Origin: Bacillota bacterium
GTDB taxonomy: Bacteria; Bacillota; UBA4882; UBA10575
DNA: 39,658 nucleotides
Assembly (NCBI GenBank): GCA_012727425.1
Contig: JAAYHQ010000028.1
Location: forward strand, 1-39,658
Direction: 5' to 3'
The notes beneath the pieces were generated by a model, which worked only from the letters and a program-made list of their open reading frames with translations, ran no database searches and was not told where the DNA came from. Both the position numbers and the translations under genes were made by a program. Positions 9,202 to 17,609 of the stretch are shown piece after piece (the stretch's first letter is position 1; the number at the start of each line of letters is the position of its first letter).

Positions 9202-9618
9202 CTAGCTCCGCCCGATGCTCAGCGCGGCCTTAAAGATCTCTTTCGACAGGTTAAAGGCGGTAACGTTCGCTTCATAAGCCCGCCCCGCTTCCATCAGGTT
9301 AACCATCTCATTGACGATGTTGACATTGGGATAAAAGACGTAACCCTCGGCGTTGGCGTCGGGATGGGAAGGATCGTAAACCATCCGGAATGGGGATGGG
9401 TCATCGGCCACCGCCAAAACCCGGACACCGCTTAAAGCAATTTGACCCGACGCCGTCTGCAGATTTTCAGCAAAAACAGGGACTTTTCGCCGGTAGGGTC
9501 CCCCTTCCGGTGTGCGGGTGGAATTCGCATTGGCGATGTTGGCCGCGATCAAATCGATCCGTAACCGCTGAGCCCCAAGGGCCGATGCGTTAATATCCAT
9601 CGCTTGAAACATTTTCAT
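9202..9618 (-). CDS. flgC: Flagellar proximal rod protein FlgC
   Basis: FlgC is a proximal rod component. The 138-residue protein has the N-terminal axial-protein helix (MKMFQAMDINASALGAQRLRID) with 'LIAANIANANSTRTPEGGPYRRK', the hallmark ANIANA(N/D) motif of rod and hook proteins. The C-terminal axial helix (VNLMEAGRAYEANVTAFNLSKEIFKAALSI) is also present. It begins three bases after the flgB stop behind GGAGGGAGGGG. Confidence 0.96.
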   Translation of the reverse strand: MKMFQAMDINASALGAQRLRIDLIAANIANANSTRTPEGGPYRRKVPVFAENLQTASGQIALSGVRVLAVADDPSPFRMVYDPSHPDANAEGYVFYPNVNIVNEMVNLMEAGRAYEANVTAFNLSKEIFKAALSIGRS

Positions 9619-9621
9619 CCG

Positions 9622-10002
9622 TTAACCCCTCCCTCCGATCGCCAGCCGCAACCGGCGAAATTGGTTGTTCAGTTCCTGGGTCAAACTCTGAATATACATT
9701 GCGTTTTGTGTCGCCGTGACCATCTCCACTTCCAGATCAACGCCGTTTTGGTCCACCCGGACGACCCCCCAGTCCGTAGTGGCAAACCGCCCCTGGTGGG
9801 TGGAGCCGGCGATATGGCGCGGATGGGTCAGTTTTAACGGAAGACGGTTCCGCTTTTCCTTTAACACCTGGGCAAAGTCCAGATCGCGCCTGAGGTAATT
9901 GGGAGTATCCGCATTGGCAATATTGTGGTTAAGAATCTTCTGCCGCTCCGTCGCCCAAGACAAGACGGAAGTCAGTTCCCCGATGGTCCTATTGGTAACC
10001 AT
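9622..10002 (-). CDS. flgB: Flagellar proximal rod protein FlgB
   Basis: FlgB is the first proximal rod protein and the first gene of the flagellar operon here. I use the ATG at 10002-10000, seven bases after GGAAGGG. A GTG three codons upstream lies too close to that site. The 126-residue product carries the axial motif 'RQKILNHNIANADTPNYLRRDLDF' and the C-terminal 'QNAMYIQSLTQELNNQFRRLRLAIGG'. It lies about 50 bases downstream of a SigD-type promoter and directly follows codY's terminator, as in B. subtilis. Confidence 0.95.
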   Translation of the reverse strand: MVTNRTIGELTSVLSWATERQKILNHNIANADTPNYLRRDLDFAQVLKEKRNRLPLKLTHPRHIAGSTHQGRFATTDWGVVRVDQNGVDLEVEMVTATQNAMYIQSLTQELNNQFRRLRLAIGGRG

Positions 10003-10050
10003 CCGCCTCACCCTTCCTGAACATAGCTCGTAACCAACCCTTTACAAGAT

Positions 10051-10077
10051 TTATCGGAACTTTTCGGATAAAGTTTA
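10051..10077 (-). promoter_or_regulatory. SigD/FliA-type promoter of the flagellar operon
   Basis: On the minus strand, TAAACTTT (-35 side, from 10077) is followed after 11 bases by TCCGATAA (10058-10051). That is near-identical to the FliA/SigD consensus TAAAGTTT-N11-GCCGATAA. It lies about 50 bases upstream of the flgB start. The spacer also holds the inverted repeat AACTTT-N6-AAAGTT. By knowledge of the sigma-28 family, this would place the operon under flagellar sigma control. Confidence 0.75.
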
Positions 10078-10171
10078 GGCCTATTTCCCGCTTTAAGTGG
10101 AAAACTTCCGAGCAAACAGCAGTTAAAAAAGCATTTTTTCTTATTGCAATTCAGTTAACTATATTCTAAGA

Positions 10172-10203
10172 TAAAAAAAACTGTTGAAAAAGTCAACAGT
10201 TTT
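10172..10203 (-). terminator. Rho-independent terminator of codY
   Basis: Minus-strand hairpin AAAACTGTTGA / TCAACAGTTTT (11-bp perfect stem, 5-base loop) runs into a TTTTTTTTAT tract. It is 55 bases after the codY stop and separates the xerC-hslVU-codY transcript from the flagellar operon. Between it and flgB are only the SigD-type promoter and AT-rich DNA; I see no gene in 10003-10257. Confidence 0.85.
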
Positions 10204-10257
10204 AGGCTTTTTTGTTGGTACATACACAACAGCATCGTATTTTTTCCTTGTTTCCTT

Positions 10258-11013
10258 CTACATTTTGCTCCGTTTATTCAATTCCTCAAGAAAATAGGGG
10301 TTGTTCACTTTCATGTAGGTCCCTTTCATCCCAAGGGAGCGCGACTCAACCACCCCGGCGCTCTCCAGCTTGCGCATGGCATTGACGATCACCGACCGGG
10401 TAATCCCAATCCGGTCCGCAATCTTACTGGCGACCAGAAACCCTTCTTCCCCGCCCAGCTCCCGGAAGACGTTGACCATGGCCTCCAATTCCGAATAGGA
10501 GAGGGAGTCAAGGGCAATTTTGACGTTGGTCTTCAACTGTAAATCCGCATCCTCTTGCCCTGCTTTTTTGGCTTTGAGCAAAACTCCGGCCACCAGGGCC
10601 GCCGTCTCCGCCAACAAAAGCTCGTCTTCCTTAAACTTTTCCCGTTTGGTCAGGATCAGGTTCCCGACCCGTTCGCCTTCAAACTGTAACGGGTAGACCG
10701 TCATCATGATGCCCTTAGGGTAACAGTCCTCTTCACTGAAGAGGCACACTTCCAAGGGAAGCTCGATAGCGGGTTGGAAGATAAAGGCCAACCTCTGTTG
10801 AAACTGGGGATTTAACTTTTCCGGCTCTTTTTGCCCGGTACAATCCGCCCCATCCCCACAGTAGTGGGCAATGATCGCTCCATTGTTGTCCACCATATAA
10901 ACATTACTCTGGAGGATCTCACCCAAACTCCGCGCTGCGGTCGCCAAGTCTTCGGTTGCTTCTTTCTTCTCCACGAGGGCCCGCATCCGGCGAATGTCTT
11001 CCAGCTTATTCAT
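10258..11013 (-). CDS. codY: GTP- and branched-chain-amino-acid-sensing global repressor CodY
   Basis: CodY is a dimeric regulator that binds GTP and Ile/Leu/Val through an N-terminal GAF domain and DNA through a C-terminal winged helix-turn-helix. The 251-residue protein has the GAF region roughly at 20-155, diverged from Bacillus. The C-terminus is nearly invariant (ALDSLSYSELEAMVNVF, VASKIADRIGITRSVIVNAMRKLESAGVVESRSLGMKGTYMKV). The start ATG at 11013 follows an AAGGAGAGAAG site. It is last in the xerC-hslV-hslU-codY cluster and lies just upstream of flgB; in B. subtilis CodY represses the neighbouring fla/che operon. Confidence 0.96.
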   Translation of the reverse strand: MNKLEDIRRMRALVEKKEATEDLATAARSLGEILQSNVYMVDNNGAIIAHYCGDGADCTGQKEPEKLNPQFQQRLAFIFQPAIELPLEVCLFSEEDCYPKGIMMTVYPLQFEGERVGNLILTKREKFKEDELLLAETAALVAGVLLKAKKAGQEDADLQLKTNVKIALDSLSYSELEAMVNVFRELGGEEGFLVASKIADRIGITRSVIVNAMRKLESAGVVESRSLGMKGTYMKVNNPYFLEELNKRSKM

Positions 11014-11039
11014 GGCATTCTTCTCTCCTTAATTTTAGT

Positions 11040-12422
11040 TTACAAAATATACCGACTTAAATCGGTAGTTTTCAGAATCGGATCCAGCCGCCGCCGCACA
11101 AAGATTTCATCAATCCGGACCGTCTGGCCTTTGTATTCAACAGCCCGGAAAGAAATATCCTCGAGGACTTGCTCCAAGATGGTGTACAACCGGCGCGCGC
11201 CGATGTTTTCGTTTTCCTTGTTCAACTGGTAAGCAAGCTCCGCCAAGGTTCTGATGGCTTCTTTGGTAAACTCCAGGTTTACACCTTCCGTTTCCAAGAG
11301 GGCTTTTTCTTGACGCAAAAGGGCGTTCTCCGGCTCCACCAGAATCCGCTCAAAATCACCGACCGTCAAGGATTCCAGTTCAACGCGGATCGGAAAACGG
11401 CCTTGAAACTCAGGAATCAACTCGGAAGGCTTGCTCACATGAAAAGCCCCGGCCGCAATAAAGAGAATATAATCGGTTTTCACCGGACCGTATCGCGTCC
11501 ACACGGTCGTCCCCTCCACAATCGGGAGAATATCCCGTTGGACCCCTTCCCGCGAAACGTCAGGCCCGCTGTCGCCGTGGCCGCCGACGATCTTATCGAT
11601 CTCGTCAATAAAGACAATCCCCGACTCCTCCACACGGGTGATGGCTTCCCGGTAGACGTCATCCCAGTCGATGAGTTTTTCGGTCTCCTGTTGAATCAGG
11701 ATCTCCCGTGCTTCGGCCACAGTAACCTGGCGCAGGTTCACTCTTTTCGGCAGCATTGCCGCGAAAAACTCTTGTAGTCCTTGGCCAATTTCATCCAACC
11801 CACCCAGGCCAATCATGCCGGAGGGCACCGGCGGGGTTTCGACGACCTCGATCTGGACCAGTTGCTGTTCCAGTTCACCCCGGTGGTAACGCTCTTTCAA
11901 TGCCTCGAGACTGATCTGTTCATCCGGAGCGGGCGGGGTTTCGACCGTTTTCTCACCACTGAAAACCCCAAAAAGGTCAAAGGGACCCTTAGGTTGCTTG
12001 GGCTTTTCCAGACCGGCCAAAATCCGCAGGAGGCGTTGTTCCGCATTGGTCTTTGCCTTTTCCCGTAGGGCGGCGGTTCTTTCCTCCTTCACCATCCGAA
12101 CGGCAACCTCCGTCAGATCCTTAATGATCGACTCCACATCCCGCCCAACATAGCCAACTTCCGTAAACTTTGTCGCTTCCACTTTGAGAAAGGGGGCATT
12201 GACCAAGCGGGCCAGGCGCCGGGCAATCTCTGTTTTCCCCACCCCGGTGGGGCCAATCATGAGAATATTTTTCGGCCGGATCTCATCGCGTAATTCCGGG
12301 GGAAGATTCCGGCGCCGCTGCCGGTTGCGGAGGGCGACCGCCACCGCTTTCTTCGCCCGGTGTTGACCGATGATATAGCGGTCCAGCTCAGCAACGATCT
12401 GTTGAGGCGTTAGATCGTTCAT
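11040..12422 (-). CDS. hslU: HslU/ClpY, ATPase subunit of the HslUV (ClpYQ) protease
   Basis: HslU is the AAA+ unfoldase that feeds proteins into HslV. The 460-residue sequence has a Walker A GPTGVGKT at 57-64 and the '[21 protein letters not shown]' segment. A variable I-domain (about 110-240) and a Walker [12 protein letters not shown] near 270 follow. The C-terminal 'DLSRYIL' tail is the part that inserts into HslV. It overlaps hslV's stop by four bases and precedes codY by 26 bases. Confidence 0.97.
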   Translation of the reverse strand: MNDLTPQQIVAELDRYIIGQHRAKKAVAVALRNRQRRRNLPPELRDEIRPKNILMIGPTGVGKTEIARRLARLVNAPFLKVEATKFTEVGYVGRDVESIIKDLTEVAVRMVKEERTAALREKAKTNAEQRLLRILAGLEKPKQPKGPFDLFGVFSGEKTVETPPAPDEQISLEALKERYHRGELEQQLVQIEVVETPPVPSGMIGLGGLDEIGQGLQEFFAAMLPKRVNLRQVTVAEAREILIQQETEKLIDWDDVYREAITRVEESGIVFIDEIDKIVGGHGDSGPDVSREGVQRDILPIVEGTTVWTRYGPVKTDYILFIAAGAFHVSKPSELIPEFQGRFPIRVELESLTVGDFERILVEPENALLRQEKALLETEGVNLEFTKEAIRTLAELAYQLNKENENIGARRLYTILEQVLEDISFRAVEYKGQTVRIDEIFVRRRLDPILKTTDLSRYIL

Positions 12423-12958
12423 TCTATCCCTCCAAGTTCCTCAAGGCAAATCTGGTCGTTGGTGTAAACACAGATCCCGGCCGCGATCTTCATCGCTTCC
12501 ACCGCAATCTCGCCCACCGTTAAGGTGGAATGGGCCTTTAAAGCGCGCGCCGCAGCCAAGGCATAAGGCCCCCCCGAACCAATAGCGGCAATTCCGTCAT
12601 CGGGTTCGATCACTTCGCCGGAACCGCTGATCAAAAAGAGATTTTTCGGGTCGGCCACCAAGAGCAAGGCTTCCAATTGCCGCAGACGTCGGTCGGTCCG
12701 CCATTCTTTCGCCGTTTCCACCGCGGCCCGCAGCAGTTGTCCGTCGAAGGCTTCCAACTGGCCTTCGAAGATGGAAAAAAGGGTAAACGCGTCGGCCACT
12801 GCTCCGGCAAACCCGGCCAGGACCCGGTCGTGGTACAAACGGCGGATCTTTTTCGCCCCGTGTTTGACCACCGTCTCCCCCATGGTGACCTGACCGTCGC
12901 CGGCCATCGCTACCCGTTTCCCGTCATGCACGGCCAGCACAGTTGTGGCTTTAAACAT
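12419..12958 (-). CDS. hslV: HslV/ClpQ, peptidase subunit of the HslUV protease
   Basis: HslV is the double-hexamer threonine peptidase of the HslUV complex. The 179-residue protein aligns with the family from [21 protein letters not shown] onward, and motifs [32 protein letters not shown] and CVYTNDQI are present. The aligned catalytic threonine is Thr5, preceded by MFKA, so a four-residue propeptide must be removed. In B. subtilis ClpQ a longer N-terminus exposes a serine instead. The ATG at 12958 is preceded by AAGGAGGGGAAGG. It is co-transcribed with hslU. Confidence 0.96.
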   Translation of the reverse strand: MFKATTVLAVHDGKRVAMAGDGQVTMGETVVKHGAKKIRRLYHDRVLAGFAGAVADAFTLFSIFEGQLEAFDGQLLRAAVETAKEWRTDRRLRQLEALLLVADPKNLFLISGSGEVIEPDDGIAAIGSGGPYALAAARALKAHSTLTVGEIAVEAMKIAAGICVYTNDQICLEELGGIE

Positions 12959-13084
12959 CCTTCCCCTCCTTGCTCTTTACCGTTTTACGGTTAAATCGCC
13001 AATCCAAACTGGATGTGAATTCTGGATTTCCGAAAAGAGTGGCTCTACCCTTAATAGTCTGACTTTTTTCGGGTAAAGCATGCA

Positions 13085-13987
13085 TCATCCGTACGCACGT
13101 GGATGAGCCTGGTCATAAACCTTCTTCACTTGGTCGCGGCTAAGGTGCGTGTAAATTTGGGTGGTCGAAATATTGACGTGGCCAAGCAGTTCCTGGACGG
13201 CCCGGAGGTCGGCCCCACCTTCCAACAGATGGGTGGCAAACGAGTGCCTTAGCGTATGGGGACTGACCTTCTTCTCCAGCGCCGCCCGGCGCACATAGGT
13301 ATCAAGCAGTCGTCGCACACTGCGGGCGGAAAGCCGGGTTCCGTTTTTATTCAAAAAAACCGCCCGTTCACCCGGATTCCCACCCCGAGCCAGATAGAAA
13401 GGCCGCCCTTTGCGCAGATAGTCGGCCAAGGCTTGACACCCTTTTTTCCCTAAAAAGACCAGACGTTCTTTTGCCCCTTTCCCACAAACCCTAAGGGAAC
13501 CATGGCCCAGATCGAGATCGCCCAGGTTCAAACCGGTTAGTTCACTGACCCGGACTCCGGTCCCATAGAGGACTTCCAAAATCGCCCGGTCTCGCAATCC
13601 TTGCGGCGTCGCGTCCACAAACCCCAGGAGCGCATCGATCTCCCGCGTATATAAAAACTCCGGTAATTTACGCGGACGTTTGGGGGTTTGCAAATTAAGC
13701 AGGGGGTTTTGGTCGACCACACCTTGTAAAGTCAGGTACTTAAAAAACGAACGTAAAGAGGCAAGCTTCCGCCCGATCGTGGCCCGGGCCAGCCCCTGCC
13801 CGGTCAGCTCGGCCAGATAAGCCCGGATCTCGTTCACCCCCACCTGCTTCCAGGCATGGAGCTGCTTTTTGCGCATAAATTCTACAAACTGCTCGAGGTC
13901 AAGGCGGTAGTTGAGTAGGGTATGGACCGAATAATTTTTCAGCTTTATGTAACTAAGGTAATTATTCAGATAATTCTCGAGAGACAG
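13085..13987 (-). CDS. xerC: Tyrosine recombinase XerC/CodV with apparent CTG start codon
   Basis: XerC resolves chromosome dimers at dif with XerD. The only ATG giving a long product (13876) would lack about 37 residues of the N-terminal SAM-like DNA-binding domain. The frame continues upstream as LENYLNNYLSYIKLKNYSVH and then LLNYRLDLEQFVEF, a textbook XerC N-terminus, and then meets TGA at 13996-13994. No ATG, GTG or TTG lies between. The CTG at 13987-13985 is nine bases behind GGGAGG and gives 300 residues, the family norm. With that start, catalytic residues are Arg146, Lys170, His244, Arg247, His270 and Tyr279. All are intact, so the protein looks functional. Confidence 0.9.
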   Translation of the reverse strand: MSLENYLNNYLSYIKLKNYSVHTLLNYRLDLEQFVEFMRKKQLHAWKQVGVNEIRAYLAELTGQGLARATIGRKLASLRSFFKYLTLQGVVDQNPLLNLQTPKRPRKLPEFLYTREIDALLGFVDATPQGLRDRAILEVLYGTGVRVSELTGLNLGDLDLGHGSLRVCGKGAKERLVFLGKKGCQALADYLRKGRPFYLARGGNPGERAVFLNKNGTRLSARSVRRLLDTYVRRAALEKKVSPHTLRHSFATHLLEGGADLRAVQELLGHVNISTTQIYTHLSRDQVKKVYDQAHPRAYG

Positions 13988-14015
13988 AAGAGCTCACCTC
14001 CCTACCATATTAACA

Positions 14016-14044
14016 ATAATATCACAATAGCCTTGATTTGACAA
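14016..14044 (-). promoter_or_regulatory. SigA-type promoter of xerC-hslV-hslU-codY
   Basis: Minus-strand TTGTCA (14044-14039), 17-base spacer, TATTAT (14021-14016). The expected transcription start is near 14009, leaving a leader of only about 20 bases before the proposed xerC CTG. It sits in the 101-base gap between trmFO and xerC. Confidence 0.7.
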
Positions 14045-14088
14045 ACAATATTCCTACCGAATTTTTGCTTTTTTATTATAATTTTCGC

Positions 14089-15405
14089 TTATTGTCCCGC
14101 ATTACGGACAAAACGATCCAGCGCTTTCAGGGCCCGTTCAGCCATGGCCCTATTTTTTTTCAATTTTTCCTTGATTTTCACTTCTAATGGCGGAAATAAT
14201 CCGAAATTGATGTTCATTGGTTGAAAATGTCGAATATCTGCATTAATGATATGGTGAAAAAGGGCACCGATCGCCGTCTCGCGCGGAAAGATAAGGGGTG
14301 GTTTTCCTTCCAGCCAGCGCACAAGGTTTCTCCCGGCCACCAAACCGGCGGCAATCGATTCCACGTAGCCCTCAACCCCAATCAATTGGCCGGCAAAAAA
14401 AAGGGGCCACCCCCCTTTCCACTGCAACGCCGGTGTCAGCAACTTGGGCGTGTTGATAAAGGAGTTCCGGTGCATCACCCCGTAACGGACAAACTCCGCC
14501 GCCGCCAACCCGGGGATCATCCGGAAAACCCGCCGTTGCTCCCCCCAGCGCAGATTGGTTTGGAAACCGACCATGTTGTAGAGGGTTTTCTCCCGGTTCT
14601 CCGGCCGTAATTGCACAACGGCGTAGGGCCGTTTCCCGGTGGCCGGATCCGTTAAACCGACCGGTTTCAGCGGACCATAACGCAGGGTATCCTTCCCCCG
14701 GGCGGCCAGCACTTCCACGGGCATACAACCTTCAAAGAACCGTTGCTCCGCCGGGCCCAAATGGGATTGGTGGGTTTCCGCGGTGATCAGGTTTTCCCAA
14801 AACAGGGTGTACTCTTCTTCGCTCATGGGACAGTTTAAATACTCCGCCTCCCCCCGGCCGTAGCGGGAAGCGGCAAAGATGCGGCTGAAATCAAGGGATT
14901 CGCGGGTCACGATCGGGGCAACCGCATCGAAAAAGTAGAAGTATTCTTCACCAAATAGTTGCTGGAGCCAGGCGGAGAGCAGCGGGGAAGTAAGGGGACC
15001 GGTGGCCACCACCGCCGGTTGATCGGAAGGGAGCGCGGCGATTTCCGTCCGCACCACTTTGATACGGGGGTGTTCGTTAATCCGGGCAGTGATGCCCGCG
15101 GCAAACCGGTGCCGGTCAACAGCCAGGGCACCGCCGGCCGGTACTTTCGTCTCTTCCGCGACGGTCATTAATAAGGAACCCAAGCGCCGGAGTTCTTCTT
15201 TCAAAAGCCCCGAGGCGTTCTCCAGGTTATTTGCCTTTAAAGAGTTGCTGCAGACCAGTTCACCCAGGAACGCCGTGGTGTGGGCCGGCGTCATCCGCCC
15301 CGGCCGCATTTCGTAAAGGATAACGTCGTAACCGGAGTTGGCGATCTGCCATGCGGCCTCCGTTCCGGCCAACCCGCCGCCGACCACCCAGACCGGCTTA
15401 GGCAT
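14089..15405 (-). CDS. trmFO: Methylenetetrahydrofolate-tRNA (uracil-5-)-methyltransferase TrmFO
   Basis: TrmFO makes ribothymidine-54 in the T-loop of tRNA using methylene-THF and FADH2. The 438-residue protein begins with the FAD-binding VVGGGLAGTEAAWQIA and 'LYEMRP', followed by the family-specific ELVCSNSLKANNLENASGLLKEELRRLGS. Conserved 'HRNSFINTPKLLTPALQ' and 'FAGQLIGVEGYVESIAAGLVAGRN' appear later, and the 'FPRETAIGALFHHI' and 'PMNINFGLFPPL' motifs close the C-terminus. It overlaps topA's end by 8 bases. It was formerly called gid. Confidence 0.97.
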   Translation of the reverse strand: MPKPVWVVGGGLAGTEAAWQIANSGYDVILYEMRPGRMTPAHTTAFLGELVCSNSLKANNLENASGLLKEELRRLGSLLMTVAEETKVPAGGALAVDRHRFAAGITARINEHPRIKVVRTEIAALPSDQPAVVATGPLTSPLLSAWLQQLFGEEYFYFFDAVAPIVTRESLDFSRIFAASRYGRGEAEYLNCPMSEEEYTLFWENLITAETHQSHLGPAEQRFFEGCMPVEVLAARGKDTLRYGPLKPVGLTDPATGKRPYAVVQLRPENREKTLYNMVGFQTNLRWGEQRRVFRMIPGLAAAEFVRYGVMHRNSFINTPKLLTPALQWKGGWPLFFAGQLIGVEGYVESIAAGLVAGRNLVRWLEGKPPLIFPRETAIGALFHHIINADIRHFQPMNINFGLFPPLEVKIKEKLKKNRAMAERALKALDRFVRNAGQ

Positions 15406-17530
15406 CGGCGGTTCCTCCTTCCTGCTTTGTCTCCGCTACGGGCACCGCCTCTTCGTAGGAGCAGTCCGGCCGGGTACAGGCAATATACTCCCCTTTGGCT
15501 TTGCTTTTCTTCCGCACACACAAAGCGCCACATTCAGGACAAGGGGTTTTTACCGGCGGATACCAACTGGTAAATTCACATTCCGGATACTGGTTACAAC
15601 CGAAAAACTTCCGTCCTTTCTTCGAACGTCGCTCGACGAGCTGTCCCTTTTGACAGGCGGGGCAGGCCACGCCGGTCTCTTTCTGGATGGATTTGATATT
15701 CTTGCATTCGGGATAGCCGGGGCAAGCCAGAAAACGACCGTAACGGCCATACTTGTAAACCATCATCCGTCCACAGTGTTCACATTGCACCTCGCTGACT
15801 TCATCGGCCAGCCGGACCCGTTCCACCGTTTCCTCCGCCTTCTTCAGCTCGGCCGAAAAAGGTTCGTAAAAGTCGCGCACCGTCGTCACCCAATCGGCCT
15901 TCCCCTCTTCCACCTGATCCAACTTTTCTTCCATGCGGGCGGTAAAATCCGGGTCGACCACCCGTGGAAAATTCTCCTTTAAAAGCCGGTCCACGACTAA
16001 ACCCAACTCGGTCGGTTTAAATCGTTTGTTCTCCATCACCACATAATTACGTTTCCGGAGGGTTTCAATGATCGTCGCATAAGTACTGGGCCGGCCAATT
16101 CCGTTTTCTTCCAGGGTCTTCACCAACATGGCCTCACTGTAGCGGGCCGGCGGTTGTGTAAAATGCTGCTCCGAACGGACCGCGTGCAAAGTGAGGGCCA
16201 TCTCCACTTGGAGATCGGGCAGGTCGCCTTCTTCTTCCTCTTCCTTATCCTCCTGGGCTTCCTGGTAAAGGGTTAAAAAGCCCGGAAACTTAATCTTACT
16301 GCCGCTGGCCCGGAACAGAAACTCGTTTCCTTCCAGTTCGACCGTGATCACATCGAAAACAGCCGCCTTCATCTGGCTGGCCACAAACCGTTCCCAGATT
16401 AACTTATAGAGCAGATACTGATCGCGGGTCAAAAAAGCCTTGATCTCATCGGGGAAGCGTCCGACCACCGTCGGCCGGATCGCCTCGTGGGCTCCCTGGG
16501 CCATGGTGGACTTGGTTTTGTAGACCGGCGGTTTGGCCGGCAAATACTCCGGGCCGTATTTGCCAGTGATCACGGCCCGGCATGCTTCCTGCGCCTCTTG
16601 GGCGACGCGCACGGAATCGGTGCGAATATAGGTAATCAAACCAACACTGCCTTCGCTGCCTAGCTCCAATCCTTCATATAACTGTTGCGCCACGGACATG
16701 GTCTTCCGGGCACTAAACCCGAGTTTACGGGAGGCTTCTTGCTGCAGGGTACTGGTGATAAAGGGCGGGGCCGGATTCCGCCGCCGCTCCTGCTTTTTCA
16801 GTTCGGTAATCCGGAAAGACGCCGCTTCAATCCGCTGTTTTAGTTGGTTGGCCGTTTCCGCATCGGGAATCTTTGGCTTTTCACCGTTCACCTTTAGTAA
16901 CTTGGCGGAAAATAAGTCCTGCTCCCGGCCGACCGGGGCAAAATCACCGGTAATACTCCAGTACTCTTCCTGCTGAAAAGCTTCGATCTCCGCTTCCCGC
17001 TGGCAGATTAAACGTAAAGCAACCGATTGGACACGTCCCGCCGATAAGCCGCGCCGCACTTTCGACCATAGGAGGGGACTCAGCTTATAACCGAAAAGGC
17101 GGTCCAACACCCTTCTCGCCTGTTGGGCATTGACCCGGTTCAAATCGATTGGCCGCGGATTTTCCAGCGCCGCCTGAATTGCTTTTTTCGTAATCTCATG
17201 GAATTCAATTCGGCAGGGCGCCTCTGGGTTCAGGTCAAGGGTCTGCGCCAGATGCCAGGAGATTGCTTCCCCTTCCCGGTCCGGGTCGGTGGCCAGATAA
17301 ACCTGTTCGACCTTTTTCACCGATTCTTTAAGTTCTTTAATGATCTTCCCCCGCCCACGAATCGTTATGTACTTGGGTTTAAAATTATTCTTAATGTCCA
17401 CGGCAAATTGGCTCCGGGGCAGATCAACAATATGTCCGTTGGAGGCCTTTACCCGATAACTGCGGCCCAGTAGCTTGCTGATGGTCTTGGCTTTTGCCGG
17501 TGATTCCACGATCAATAGTTTCTCGGACAT
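15398..17530 (-). CDS. topA: DNA topoisomerase I (type IA)
   Basis: TopA relaxes negative supercoils. The ATG at 17530 is seven bases after AAGGAGG; a TTG one codon upstream is too close. The 710-residue protein has an N-terminal TOPRIM domain (LLIVESPAKAKTI, then ATDPDREGEAISWHLA). The catalytic tyrosine is in GLITYIRTDSVRV (Tyr301). Three C-terminal four-cysteine zinc fingers occupy about 590-700, with cores CEHCGRMM...CPGYPEC, CPACQKGQ...CNQYPEC and CPECGALC...CTRPDC. It lies between dprA and trmFO, the standard Bacillota order. Confidence 0.97.
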   Translation of the reverse strand: MSEKLLIVESPAKAKTISKLLGRSYRVKASNGHIVDLPRSQFAVDIKNNFKPKYITIRGRGKIIKELKESVKKVEQVYLATDPDREGEAISWHLAQTLDLNPEAPCRIEFHEITKKAIQAALENPRPIDLNRVNAQQARRVLDRLFGYKLSPLLWSKVRRGLSAGRVQSVALRLICQREAEIEAFQQEEYWSITGDFAPVGREQDLFSAKLLKVNGEKPKIPDAETANQLKQRIEAASFRITELKKQERRRNPAPPFITSTLQQEASRKLGFSARKTMSVAQQLYEGLELGSEGSVGLITYIRTDSVRVAQEAQEACRAVITGKYGPEYLPAKPPVYKTKSTMAQGAHEAIRPTVVGRFPDEIKAFLTRDQYLLYKLIWERFVASQMKAAVFDVITVELEGNEFLFRASGSKIKFPGFLTLYQEAQEDKEEEEEGDLPDLQVEMALTLHAVRSEQHFTQPPARYSEAMLVKTLEENGIGRPSTYATIIETLRKRNYVVMENKRFKPTELGLVVDRLLKENFPRVVDPDFTARMEEKLDQVEEGKADWVTTVRDFYEPFSAELKKAEETVERVRLADEVSEVQCEHCGRMMVYKYGRYGRFLACPGYPECKNIKSIQKETGVACPACQKGQLVERRSKKGRKFFGCNQYPECEFTSWYPPVKTPCPECGALCVRKKSKAKGEYIACTRPDCSYEEAVPVAETKQEGGTADA

Positions 17531-17609
17531 CAAGGCACCTCCTTATTGCGCTCGTTCTCAATTTAAGTGTATTCTATTCTTTCCCTTTCTCCCCAGTTTA
17601 TTTTAACGG

